64,000 bases of DNA from Peristeroidobacter soli (lineage in GTDB: Bacteria > Pseudomonadota > Gammaproteobacteria > Steroidobacterales > Steroidobacteraceae): assembly GCF_004138485.1 (NCBI RefSeq), contig NZ_RYEV01000004.1, positions 990,803 to 1,054,802 on the forward strand, written 5' to 3'. The first letter of the stretch is position 1, and the number at the start of each line of letters is the position of its first letter. Below the pieces are notes generated by a model. The model was not told the origin of the DNA, made no database searches, and was given only the letters and a program-made list of their open reading frames with translations. Position numbers and translations under genes: made by a program. Of this stretch, positions 34,941 to 43,469 are shown in pieces.

Positions 34941-37367
34941 ATGAAGATTCATGCAACATCACAGATCACAGGAGCTGTGCTGATAGCACTGTACGGACTG
35001 CCGCAGCCGGCCAGCGCGCAACAGCAGTCCGATGCGAAGCTGGATTCGCTCACCGAAGTCATCGTAACCGCGAGCCGCCGCCAGCAGACAACGGAAGAAG
35101 TCCCCTACAGCATCTCGGTCGTGAATCCGGTGCAGCTGTCGAACGCGGGCGTCACGGATCTCGCCTCGCTGGCCCGCCAGGTGCCTGGCGTCAGCATGTC
35201 GGATCGTGGCGCGCGCTCCAGCTCCACTTCATTTCCAATCATCCGCGGCTTGAATGCGAGCCCGGGTGCCGGTGGATTCCGCACGTTCGAGCAGGCTCCG
35301 GTGGGAACATACATCGGCAACTCGCCCATCGATGGCTATTTCCAGCTCAACGACATCGAGCGCGTGGAAGTGTTGCGTGGTCCACAAGGCACGCTGTACG
35401 GCGCGGGTGCGCTGGGCGGCGCGCTGCGAATCATCCCGGCTTCGCCCAAGCTCGGTGAGTTCTCGGGCAACGCCGAAGCCCGCATCGGCATGATCGATAA
35501 CGCCAGCGATCCCAGCTACGCGACGACGGCGACCGTCAATCTTCCCATGGGCGATACGTTCGCGTTCCGCGCTTCGGCGAACTACGAAGATCTGCCGGGC
35601 TTCATCGATGCCTACGGCCTGATGAAACTCGACGGCAACGGTGCGCCGATCCTGGCGAATCCCGCCGATCCGGTGGACAGCCCCGCCGTGTACACGTCCA
35701 AGAAAGATTGGAACGAACAGAAAACATTCACCGGCCGCGCCAGCCTGCTGTGGCAGCCGACTGACACGTTCAACGCGCAGATCGCGTACATGTACTCCGA
35801 TCTGGAAGGCATGTCTGGCCGCACCACCACCTCCTACTTCCCCGGCGGCCCCTTCGCTGGCGATCCGCGCATCATTTTCCCGGCGGGCGGCGACTATCGC
35901 CGGTTTGCCGGCGCCGAAGAGCCTTACGATCGCAAAACCGATCTCGCGAGCCTGGATCTGAGCTACGACGCCGGCTTCGCGACGCTGTCCTCGACGACTT
36001 CGTACTTCACTACCGAAGGCCAGACTCAGAGCGAAACCAGTTACTCGCTGTATCGGCTGCCGCAGTACATCGGCTACTACACCGGCACGACGCTGAGCCC
36101 GCGCTTCATCCTGCCGCAGGTCTATGGCGACCGTGCACACACCTTCTCTCAGGAAGTTCGCTTGGTGTCGAACAGTCACCCCGATAATAAATTCGATTAC
36201 GTGGTGGGCTTGTTCTATCAGAAACAAACCCGCAACGGCACCTGGATCGTCACCAATCCCGGCTCGGTCGATCGCGCGCTCGCGCAAGGCTGTACCGGCG
36301 GTTATTACTTCGGCGCGGAGTTCCCCGACTGTATTCCGCTCACCGCCCCCGGCGGCGTCATCATCGATCAGACCGACAAACAGAAGTTCGAAGACAAGTC
36401 GGTGTTCGGCGAGTTGACCTGGCACTTCACCGAACGCGGCCAGCTCACTGCCGGCTTCCGGCACTTCAAGCAGGACTTCGACGACAGTCAGTACCTGGAG
36501 CTGTACGCCTACGGCCTCTCGGTACCGGCGGAAACACGCACGTCGTCGGCTTCGAAGACCACCTGGAAGATCAACCCTTCCTATGAGTACGCCGACAATC
36601 ATCGCGTATATGCGGTCTGGTCACAGGGCTTCCGCCGCGGTGGCTCGAACGCGCTGCCCCTGGTCGGTCCGTTCGCCGACAATCCGGAGCTCGTCACCTA
36701 TCGTCCCGACACGGCGGACAACTACGAGATCGGCCTGAAAGGTCATTTCGCGAATGGCCTCGCGTACACGCTGGCGGCATTCGACATCATTTGGGAGAAC
36801 CCGCAGATCGGCGGCACCACACCGACCACGAACTTCGCGGTCTGGAACGCCAAGGAAGCGGAGTCGCAAGGCGTCGAGCTCGATATCAGCACCCCGCTGT
36901 GGGTCGACGGCCTGAGCGTCATGGTGAGCGGTGCTTACGCCGACGCCACGTTCTCGAAGGATTATCGAATCGCCTCTACATTCGGCGACATCGTCGGCAT
37001 GGAAGGTCAGCAGCTGCCCGGCAGCCCCAAAGTGAGCGCGGCCGCCACGCTCAACTATGAGTTCGAGTTGAGCAACGGCTACCGGATGGCGATGTCATTG
37101 AACGACACGTATCGCTCGAAGGTGCTGCTGTCAAACTTCGGCATCCTGGGCAACGCCCCGCTCGCCTCGGCGCCGATGAACATCATGAATGCGTCGGTGG
37201 CGCTCAACAACGACAAGTGGCTGGTCGGCCTGTACGCCACCAACCTGACCAATAAGCGCGCGTTGCTGTCGCCGGGCAATCTGGATCCCGTCACCAGCAA
37301 CCTGGCCACGCAGAGCCTGATCAATCAGCCGCGTGAGGTTTATGTTCGGCTCCGCTATAACTTCTGA
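34941..37367 (+). CDS. TonB-dependent receptor
   Basis: 808 residues from the ATG at 34941 (GGGGACACT ribosome site). A signal peptide ends near QPASAQQ, followed by a TonB-box-like LTEVIVTASRR, plug motifs (VTDLASLARQVPGVS, IERVEVLRGPQGTLYGAGALGG) and a barrel ending in EVYVRLRYNF. No STN domain, so it does not signal through FecR itself. The plug resembles the general TonB receptors used for organic substrates rather than classic siderophore receptors, but the substrate cannot be read. Shares its control region with the amino-ester hydrolase-like gene. Confidence 0.94.
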   Translation: MKIHATSQITGAVLIALYGLPQPASAQQQSDAKLDSLTEVIVTASRRQQTTEEVPYSISVVNPVQLSNAGVTDLASLARQVPGVSMSDRGARSSSTSFPIIRGLNASPGAGGFRTFEQAPVGTYIGNSPIDGYFQLNDIERVEVLRGPQGTLYGAGALGGALRIIPASPKLGEFSGNAEARIGMIDNASDPSYATTATVNLPMGDTFAFRASANYEDLPGFIDAYGLMKLDGNGAPILANPADPVDSPAVYTSKKDWNEQKTFTGRASLLWQPTDTFNAQIAYMYSDLEGMSGRTTTSYFPGGPFAGDPRIIFPAGGDYRRFAGAEEPYDRKTDLASLDLSYDAGFATLSSTTSYFTTEGQTQSETSYSLYRLPQYIGYYTGTTLSPRFILPQVYGDRAHTFSQEVRLVSNSHPDNKFDYVVGLFYQKQTRNGTWIVTNPGSVDRALAQGCTGGYYFGAEFPDCIPLTAPGGVIIDQTDKQKFEDKSVFGELTWHFTERGQLTAGFRHFKQDFDDSQYLELYAYGLSVPAETRTSSASKTTWKINPSYEYADNHRVYAVWSQGFRRGGSNALPLVGPFADNPELVTYRPDTADNYEIGLKGHFANGLAYTLAAFDIIWENPQIGGTTPTTNFAVWNAKEAESQGVELDISTPLWVDGLSVMVSGAYADATFSKDYRIASTFGDIVGMEGQQLPGSPKVSAAATLNYEFELSNGYRMAMSLNDTYRSKVLLSNFGILGNAPLASAPMNIMNASVALNNDKWLVGLYATNLTNKRALLSPGNLDPVTSNLATQSLINQPREVYVRLRYNF

Positions 37368-37413
37368 ATGAACCGCCGGCGCTACGCGCCCGGCGTTTAG
37401 CATCCCGCCCAGC

Positions 37414-37441
37414 ATCGGCCCCGGCATTTGCCGGGGCCGAT
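37414..37441. terminator. Strong hairpin between convergent genes
   Basis: Perfect 12-bp stem ATCGGCCCCGGC / GCCGGGGCCGAT with a 4-base ATTT loop, between the TonB receptor stop (37367) and the convergent sulfotransferase stop (37444). Likely a bidirectional terminator although no T-run follows. Confidence 0.6.
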
Positions 37442-37443
37442 CG

Positions 37444-39282
37444 TTAGATGACCCGCTCTCTCCGCAGCGCTTGAATCAGCGGCTCGAGATGTTTCTCATA
37501 GCGCCGCCATCGTCCTGACGACGAACCGTAAATAGGCCGCCGAACCTGCGCCGCGCTCGCGGTCAGCGAGACACTCGATCGCTTGTGTACCTCGACGGCT
37601 GCGTCGTTCCATTCCAGCCCGCAATAGGCCGCGACGCTTGCACCTACACGGGACGGTTCCTTCACGAGATCTTCGTATGTGACCTCGTATAGCGCTTCGC
37701 CGAGGCTGGCGCGCCAGTGGTCCATCAGACGCTCGTAGGCGGCGTAGTATTTCGCCAGATCGTCGAAGGCGTAGCTGAAGGGATAGGCTTCGCCGAACAG
37801 GATTCGATACATCGCGAAACAGCTGTCGACGGGATCGCGATTGACCAGGATGAGCCTGGCGCCCGGCAAGGCGCGGTGGATGGCGCCGAGGTACAGATAG
37901 TTCATCGGCAGCTTTTCGATGACCCGCACCGCCGTCGCCTCGCCGTTGGCTCGCTCCTCGTGTCCTCTCGCAGCGCCCGCGGGATTAGTGGCCGTTGTCT
38001 CGACGTGAGCTCGTTCCTCGTATCCTCTCGCAACGCCAGCCGGATTAGCGGCGTTTGTCTCGACGTGAGCTCGCTCCTCGTATCCTCTCGCAACGCCAGC
38101 TGGATTAGCGGCGTTTGTCTCGACGTGAGCTCGTTCCTCGTATCCTCGCGCAACGCCAGCTGAACTAACGGCCGTCGCTTCGCCGCCGGCTCGCTCCTCG
38201 TATCCTCTCGCAACGTCGGCTGGATTGGCGGCCGCCGCGCCGGCGAATACGTCGCCTCGGTCCCGCGGGGCCGCCGCTAACAAAGCCTGGCTGAAGTTTT
38301 CAGTCTCGCCGTTGGAACGGACACCAGCCAGACCGAGCAGCATATGTTCGAGCAGCGTCGTGCCCGAGCGAGGTAGGCCCACGATAAAGATGTGGTGGCT
38401 GCCGCGCGGACTGCCACGAATAAGCCCCTTGGGACGCGCCACCGCGCCGTCGGGAACGGCCAGGTTGGAACGTCGCGCTACGTCGTTACGAATGAACTCC
38501 TTCGGAAACACCGTCGCGATCCGTTCCAGCTTTCGCTGATCCATCGCGACGTCGTACGCGAGATTGCGTCTGCGAATCGCGGATGCCTCCGCGAGATGCG
38601 GGAACGCCTCATCATACCGCTGCAGATCGTCCAGCTCTTTCGCCAGCGCGTAGCCAAGAAACATGCGCGCACGATCGTCAGTCCCGTTGCGCGACAGCTC
38701 CCGCTGTAACTCGTCCACGTGATTCGCATCGGCGGTCTGCACGCGCAGCTCGGAGCGCAACAGATAGGTTGCATAGCGCGTCCGATCGCCAGCAGGAATT
38801 CGCCGGCCATGCTCATCGGGTCGCGCCGCGCCCGGGCCTCGCGCGAAGTCCGCTTGGCCGTACGCATCGGGCGCCGCTTCCTGGTCCAGCGCGATGGTCC
38901 GATCGCACGCTTCCTCTGCCTCGCGTAACCGACCCAAGCTGCGTTCACTGGACGCGAGGTTATGCCAGAACCTCGGATCATTCGGCGCCAACTCAACGAT
39001 ACGCCGATACAACGTATTCGCCCGCTCATGCTGCCCGAGCAGCGCCGATACATGCGCCAGCGCGTCGTACGCGTCCGCAGATCCCTGCGGATACTCCAAC
39101 GCCTGCTGAATCACCAACTCCGCATCGTGACGCCGACCCAGCCGCACCAGTATCGTCGCAAGCATCCCATGCGTCGGCGTGCACAGACGCAACCCAGCGA
39201 CGACACTCCGCGCCAGCGGTAGAGCTTCAGCTAGCCGGCCCGCAGCCATCAATCTATAAGCCTGGACCTCAACGTCGCTCAT
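37444..39282 (-). CDS. TPR-sulfotransferase with an internal tandem-repeat insertion
   Basis: 612 residues. TPR repeats fill about residues 5-260, then a sulfotransferase domain with the 5'-phosphosulfate loop GLPRSGTTLLEH (~302-313) and a 3'-phosphate motif NRDPVDSCFAMYR. Between these, residues ~350-453 consist of a 20-residue unit (like ANPAGVARGYEERAHVETNA) repeated five times with a partial sixth, in the place where the family normally has a short link to the KLPMNYLYLGAIH motif. A second odd stretch, rich in Arg/Gly/Pro (~145-168), interrupts the TPR region. The reading frame stays open throughout. Possibly active; the repeats may form a surface loop. Substrate unknown. Confidence 0.85.
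   Translation of the reverse strand: MSDVEVQAYRLMAAGRLAEALPLARSVVAGLRLCTPTHGMLATILVRLGRRHDAELVIQQALEYPQGSADAYDALAHVSALLGQHERANTLYRRIVELAPNDPRFWHNLASSERSLGRLREAEEACDRTIALDQEAAPDAYGQADFARGPGAARPDEHGRRIPAGDRTRYATYLLRSELRVQTADANHVDELQRELSRNGTDDRARMFLGYALAKELDDLQRYDEAFPHLAEASAIRRRNLAYDVAMDQRKLERIATVFPKEFIRNDVARRSNLAVPDGAVARPKGLIRGSPRGSHHIFIVGLPRSGTTLLEHMLLGLAGVRSNGETENFSQALLAAAPRDRGDVFAGAAAANPADVARGYEERAGGEATAVSSAGVARGYEERAHVETNAANPAGVARGYEERAHVETNAANPAGVARGYEERAHVETTATNPAGAARGHEERANGEATAVRVIEKLPMNYLYLGAIHRALPGARLILVNRDPVDSCFAMYRILFGEAYPFSYAFDDLAKYYAAYERLMDHWRASLGEALYEVTYEDLVKEPSRVGASVAAYCGLEWNDAAVEVHKRSSVSLTASAAQVRRPIYGSSSGRWRRYEKHLEPLIQALRRERVI
37922..38234 (-). repeat. Tandem array of a 60-bp unit inside the sulfotransferase gene
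   Basis: Five full copies with exact 60-bp periodicity plus part of a sixth; the copies at 37981, 38041 and 38101 are nearly identical and the outer ones are more diverged. The unit length is a multiple of three, so copy-number change keeps the frame. Not CRISPR: no spacers. Confidence 0.9.
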
Positions 39283-39339
39283 GACCTCGCCACCAGGCAG
39301 AACACCATCGACATGCCTATGAGCAGCACGCTGATGCCG

Positions 39340-40761
39340 CTACACACGAGAACGCCCGAGCGATCCCTCTCCCGCAGGTAAACCGCCCCTGGCCTTCGAA
39401 CGAAAGAAATACGCCACGACAACCACCGCCGCCGCCAGCAAACTCGCATACAACTGCGTCGCCAGACTCCCGGTGAACAACATCGCCACCATCACAGCCA
39501 CGATCGCGCCGATCGCCGCATAACTGAGCCAAGGGAACAACCACACCCGGTTCGTGAGCCGCTCCGGCTGCTCCCGCTCCATCCGACGCCTGAGCCTGAT
39601 CTGCGCCATGCACACCAGCGAATAGACCATCAGCATGATCGCCCCGGACGCATTCACCAGAAACGCGAACAACACCTCCGGCGCAATCACCGACGTCATC
39701 ACCGTGGCATAGCCAAACACGCTGCCGATCAGAATAGCCCGCGCCGGCACCTGGCGCTTGTTGAGCGCCACCAGCGACTGAGGCGCATCCCCTCGCGCCG
39801 CCAGCACGAACAACGTACGCGAAGTGACGTACAAACCCGAGTTGAGACACGACAGCACCGCCGTGAGCACGATCAAATTCATGATCGTCGCCGCCCCGGG
39901 AATATGAGTCTTCGTCAGCGCCGCCGCGAACGGCGACGAGCCCGGCACGACCTCGGTCCAGGGCACGATCGACACGACCAGCAACACGGACAGCACATAA
40001 AACAGCAGGATTCGAATGATGATCGTGCCCGTCAGTCGCGACATGGTGCGCGACGACTCGCTGGACTCCGCAGCTGCAATGGTCACGATCTCGGCACCGC
40101 ACAGAGAAAAGATAACCGTCGTCACACCGGCCAGAATGGACACGGCCCCGAACGGCGCAAAACCATCATGCGCCGTGAGATTGGCGAACGTCGGGCCGTC
40201 GGGCGACGTGAGGCCGCACGCATAGGCGCCGGCGATGAGAATGAAGACGACGATGGCCGCGACTTTGATCGAGGAGAACCAGAACTCGAACTCGCCATAA
40301 GAGCGCGAGGACATGAGGTTCACCGCCGTGAGCGCCAGCATCAACGCCAGCCCGATCTGCCAGACCGGCAAGTCGATCCACTCGTGCAGCAACGCCGCGC
40401 CGGCGATCGCTTCGATCGCGACCACCACCACCCAGAAATACCAATACAGCCAGCCGCTGACGAAGCCCGCCCAGTCGCCGAGCCCCAACCGAATGTATTC
40501 GATGAACGAACCGAGCCCCGGCGACCCCGACGCCATTTCGCTCAACATACGCATGATGACCAGCACCACCAGACCGGCGAGCGCATAGCTCGCGACGACG
40601 GCCGGCCCGATTGTCGCAATCGCCGAGCTGCTGCCGACGAACAGGCCCGCGCCGATGATGCCGCCGATGGAAATCATCGCGACATGGCGCGAGCGCAGGC
40701 TCTTCGCCAACTCGGGCGCCTCGGGCCCGGCGCCCTCTGCCGTATTTCGATTCAGGATCAC
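39340..40761 (-). CDS. APC-family amino acid permease
   Basis: 473 residues with 12 hydrophobic segments and the AAT-subfamily start SLRSRHVAMISIGGIIGAGLF, SYALAGLVVLVIMRMLSEMA, as in GABA/proline/alanine permeases. A soluble-to-membrane boundary near residue 25 and a C-terminal basic tail are visible. Its ATG lies within the stop of the P1 peptidase gene (4-bp overlap), so peptidase and permease are co-translated. Together they would release amino acids outside the inner membrane and import them. Exact substrate not readable; small neutral or beta-amino acids fit the context. Confidence 0.9.
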   Translation of the reverse strand: MILNRNTAEGAGPEAPELAKSLRSRHVAMISIGGIIGAGLFVGSSSAIATIGPAVVASYALAGLVVLVIMRMLSEMASGSPGLGSFIEYIRLGLGDWAGFVSGWLYWYFWVVVVAIEAIAGAALLHEWIDLPVWQIGLALMLALTAVNLMSSRSYGEFEFWFSSIKVAAIVVFILIAGAYACGLTSPDGPTFANLTAHDGFAPFGAVSILAGVTTVIFSLCGAEIVTIAAAESSESSRTMSRLTGTIIIRILLFYVLSVLLVVSIVPWTEVVPGSSPFAAALTKTHIPGAATIMNLIVLTAVLSCLNSGLYVTSRTLFVLAARGDAPQSLVALNKRQVPARAILIGSVFGYATVMTSVIAPEVLFAFLVNASGAIMLMVYSLVCMAQIRLRRRMEREQPERLTNRVWLFPWLSYAAIGAIVAVMVAMLFTGSLATQLYASLLAAAVVVVAYFFRSKARGGLPAGEGSLGRSRV

Positions 40762-41960
40762 TGCGGCCTGGCTCCATTTCTGGAAACGATGGCGCGAACT
40801 TCATCGTGCGGCAATCCATACACCCGGTGACCATCCCGACCGGTCATGGTCCTGGCAGCCACCATGGCATTGAGAATGGCTTCCTCGGTGGCCTGAACCA
40901 CGCCCTCGAACAGCGGATTCAACAGCGGGTTCGGATAGGTCTCGACCGAGATCTTCTCCATCTGCATGCTATTCAGTTGCGGATTCGCCGTCGAAAACGC
41001 CATGAAAATATCGCCGGAGCTTTCGCGGCTGATATCGCCGAGGCGGCCCATCGCGTGGCCCGGGCGCTTGGCCAAGCGCTTGAGTTGATGCGGTAACAAC
41101 GGCGCATCGGTGGCGACCACGACGATCATCGAGCCATCGCCCGGTTTGTCGTCGGGCTTGGCCTTGCACGCGGGAACTTTGTCGTTGGGCGCAGGAGTTG
41201 CCGTGCACGGGGCGTAATTCTTGTTCAATTCCTGACCGACCGCCGCGCCGGCAATGCGCAGATCGGTCTGGACACCGAAGTTGCATTGGACCAGCACGCC
41301 GACCGTGTACTGCCCGATGGGCGTCGTGACGATGCGCGACGAAGTACCGATGCCGCCTTTGAAGCCGAAGCAGATCATGCCGGTACCACCGCCGACCGCG
41401 CCTTCGGGCACCGGCCCCGGCTTGGCGATCTTCAACGCCTCCAGCGCGTGCTCGCTCTTCACATGGAAGCCGTCGGTATCGTTGAGGAAGCCGTCGTAGG
41501 TCTCCGCCACCATCGGCGTGAACCACGAGCCCGGCCATTTGTGATCGACGATCCAGCCAACCACCGCGTCGCGCACCACACCGACGCTATGAGTGTTGGT
41601 GATCATGATCGGGCCATCCAGATAACCGCGCTCTTCCAGCCAGACGGTGCCGGTCATCTCGCCGGCGGCGTTGCTGGTATTCCAGGCGGCATACACCGGC
41701 GCGGTCGAATCCTTGCCGCGAGGAATGATCGCTGTGACGCCGGTACGCACCGGTCCCTTGCCACGTTGAAGCGCACCGTCGCCTTTGATCAGCGTCACGT
41801 GCCCCACTTCCACACCCTGCACGTCGGTGATCGCGTTGAGTGCACCGGGCTTGCCCTGCAACGGTATTCCTATGTCCCGAGCGCGCGGACTCTCCGCGAT
41901 CGCGATGCTTGAAACGGCGAACAAACAAACGGACGTCAGAGTCAGCGCGCGTCGAATCAT
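40758..41960 (-). CDS. P1-family (DmpA-type) aminopeptidase, exported
   Basis: 400 residues; signal peptide ends at SIAIAE. N-terminal-nucleophile fold of the DmpA/BapA family: TDVQGVEVGH, RTGVTAIIPRG, THSVGVVRDAVV, GGGTGMICFGFKGGIG, and the autoprocessing/catalytic serine Ser277 in GDGSMIVVVATDAPL. Family members release N-terminal D-amino acids or beta-amino acids from peptides and amides. All core residues look intact. The gene carries element F 58 bp upstream and is co-translated with the permease at 39340. Confidence 0.94.
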   Translation of the reverse strand: MIRRALTLTSVCLFAVSSIAIAESPRARDIGIPLQGKPGALNAITDVQGVEVGHVTLIKGDGALQRGKGPVRTGVTAIIPRGKDSTAPVYAAWNTSNAAGEMTGTVWLEERGYLDGPIMITNTHSVGVVRDAVVGWIVDHKWPGSWFTPMVAETYDGFLNDTDGFHVKSEHALEALKIAKPGPVPEGAVGGGTGMICFGFKGGIGTSSRIVTTPIGQYTVGVLVQCNFGVQTDLRIAGAAVGQELNKNYAPCTATPAPNDKVPACKAKPDDKPGDGSMIVVVATDAPLLPHQLKRLAKRPGHAMGRLGDISRESSGDIFMAFSTANPQLNSMQMEKISVETYPNPLLNPLFEGVVQATEEAILNAMVAARTMTGRDGHRVYGLPHDEVRAIVSRNGARPQ

Positions 41961-42017
41961 CTTGTTCTCCCCTGTCGTTGGACGATGGATTGTGCTCGGT
42001 CCCCGCCGCCCTGCCCA

Positions 42018-42043
42018 TAAATTCTTGTAATACCCGGCATACG
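42018..42043 (-). promoter_or_regulatory. 26-bp regulon element, copy F (P1 peptidase-permease promoter)
   Basis: Minus strand reads CGTAT-GCCGGGT-ATTAC-AAGA-ATTTA; moderately degenerate. A CACAAT -10-like hexamer at 41989-41994 has 23 bp spacing, and the leader to 41960 is about 22 nt. Shares AATTCTNGTAAT (plus strand) with copy G. Confidence 0.6.
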
Positions 42044-42089
42044 GATTCGTTGCTTGACCTCAGGCGCGGTTCGCCCGCATCCTTTACCT

Positions 42090-42250
42090 CGCGTCGAGTT
42101 CCCACTGCGGTGGGATTAAAACGGGAACCGGGATAGACCCGGGCTGCCCCCGCAACTGTAAACGGTGTTGGCCGCGCTAAAAACCACTGAGCCCTCGAGG
42201 CTTGGGAAGGTAGCGACGGCAGTAAGCCGAAAGCCAGGAGACCTGCTCGC
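42090..42250 (+). promoter_or_regulatory. Cobalamin riboswitch
   Basis: Conserved B12-box core in order: GGTGGGATTAAAACGGGAA, GCTGCCCCCGCAACTGTAAACGG, CCACTG, GGGAAGGT and GCCGAAAGCCAGGAGACCTGC (each given in part). It lies in the 416-bp gap between the divergent P1 peptidase and cobC genes and precedes cobC by ~127 bp. Cobalamin binding normally represses the downstream gene. The stretch 42251-42376 presumably holds the expression platform (a GGGAGTTCCC hairpin near 42290-42300 is visible). Confidence 0.93.
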
Positions 42251-42376
42251 CGCCGTCGTCCATTCATCGGCCGGGGTGCGCCGAGTGAACGGGAGTTCCC
42301 GAGTGACGACCGGTAGGGGTCGCGCTCGCCTGCGAGACGATCCCCTGTGTCTTCGCCTTGCATGGGAACTCGTCAC

Positions 42377-43408
42377 ATGAGCGCTGCCATTACAGATCCT
42401 TTCACTCATCACGGTGCGCACTTAGGACTGGCGCGCAGCCTATGGCCGGACGCGCCCAAACCGTGGATCGACTTGTCGACCGCCATCAATCCCAGCCCCT
42501 ATCCGGCGCCTCATCCCAGCGTGCAAGCTCGCGCGCGGTTGCCTGATCCACAAGAGCTCCAGAATCTGGAAGCCGCCGCGGCGCGTGCCTTTGGCGTCGA
42601 CGATCCCGATCGCATCCTGGCCACGGCCGGCTCCGAAACCGTCGTGAGATTCCTGCCCCACGTTCTGCCGGCCGTGACTGCGGCCTGCATCGTCTGGCCC
42701 ACCTATTCTTCGCACACCGATATCTGGCAAAGCCTCGGCGTGCCGGTCGGCCGTGTCTCCGGCATCGAACGAGCGTCATTGGCCGAAGGCACTGTCGTCA
42801 CGCTGGTCAATCCCAACAGCCCGGACGGCACGATGACGCCGCGTGAGCAGTTGCTCGCGGCTCACGACAGGATCGCCGACCTTGATGGCTTTCTGGTGAT
42901 CGACGAAGCCTTCGCCGACGCGGATGCTTCCTGCAGCGTCGCTTCGTTGGCCGGTACCGAACGTTATCCGCGCATGATCGTGCTTCGGTCGTTCGGCAAG
43001 TTCTACGGACTGGCCGGCGTCCGTCTGGGCTTCATGATCGGCGCACCGGCGCTGGTCAAACGGATTCGAACGGCGCTGGGCGACTGGCCGGTGGCCGCCG
43101 ACGCCATCACCGCCGGGCTCGCGGCATACAACGATCCGTTGTGGGCCGAACGCACTCGCATTCGTTTGCGAAGCGCGACTCGTAAGCTCGATGCGCTATT
43201 GATTCGCAGTGGTTTCGACATCGTCGGCGGCACCCCGCTGTTTCGACTGGCACACAGCGATCTCGCCCAGGCACGCTTCAATCAATTGCTCCGCGCGGGC
43301 ATTCTGGTCCGCCCTTTCACTCACGATACGAAACTCCTGCGCTTCGGCCTGCCACATGGAGACGCAGCTTGGCGACGCCTGCGCGAGACGTTGAGAGCGC
43401 GACCGTGA
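42377..43408 (+). CDS. cobC: L-threonine-O-3-phosphate decarboxylase, cobalamin biosynthesis
   Basis: 343 residues from the ATG at 42377. Fold-type I PLP enzyme of the histidinol-phosphate aminotransferase group: DLSTAINPSPYP near the start, NPNSPDG, VIDEAFADAD, and the PLP lysine in LRSFGKFYGLAGVRLGF. The LSTAINPSPYP substrate loop and location behind a B12 riboswitch identify the aminopropanol-arm enzyme (CobC in Pseudomonas nomenclature, CobD in Salmonella). No other cobalamin gene is in the window, so it is an isolated member. It would support the cofactor need of the mutase at 12923-16016. Confidence 0.9.
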   Translation: MSAAITDPFTHHGAHLGLARSLWPDAPKPWIDLSTAINPSPYPAPHPSVQARARLPDPQELQNLEAAAARAFGVDDPDRILATAGSETVVRFLPHVLPAVTAACIVWPTYSSHTDIWQSLGVPVGRVSGIERASLAEGTVVTLVNPNSPDGTMTPREQLLAAHDRIADLDGFLVIDEAFADADASCSVASLAGTERYPRMIVLRSFGKFYGLAGVRLGFMIGAPALVKRIRTALGDWPVAADAITAGLAAYNDPLWAERTRIRLRSATRKLDALLIRSGFDIVGGTPLFRLAHSDLAQARFNQLLRAGILVRPFTHDTKLLRFGLPHGDAAWRRLRETLRARP

Positions 43409-43469
43409 GAAATTGGAGCGCCCTGCCTACGCTATGGATCTCCGCCCAGGGTCGAGGCAACTTGCACTC

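Noticed and set aside
37922-38234. CRISPR array
   Set aside because: The 60-bp units are contiguous, with no unique spacers, and encode an in-frame peptide repeat.
2205-42043. The 26-bp element as an ECF sigma promoter for the FecI at 26499
   Set aside because: It is absent from the FecI-linked receptor operon, has a third half-site, and is followed by a normal sigma-70-like -10, so an activator site is more likely.
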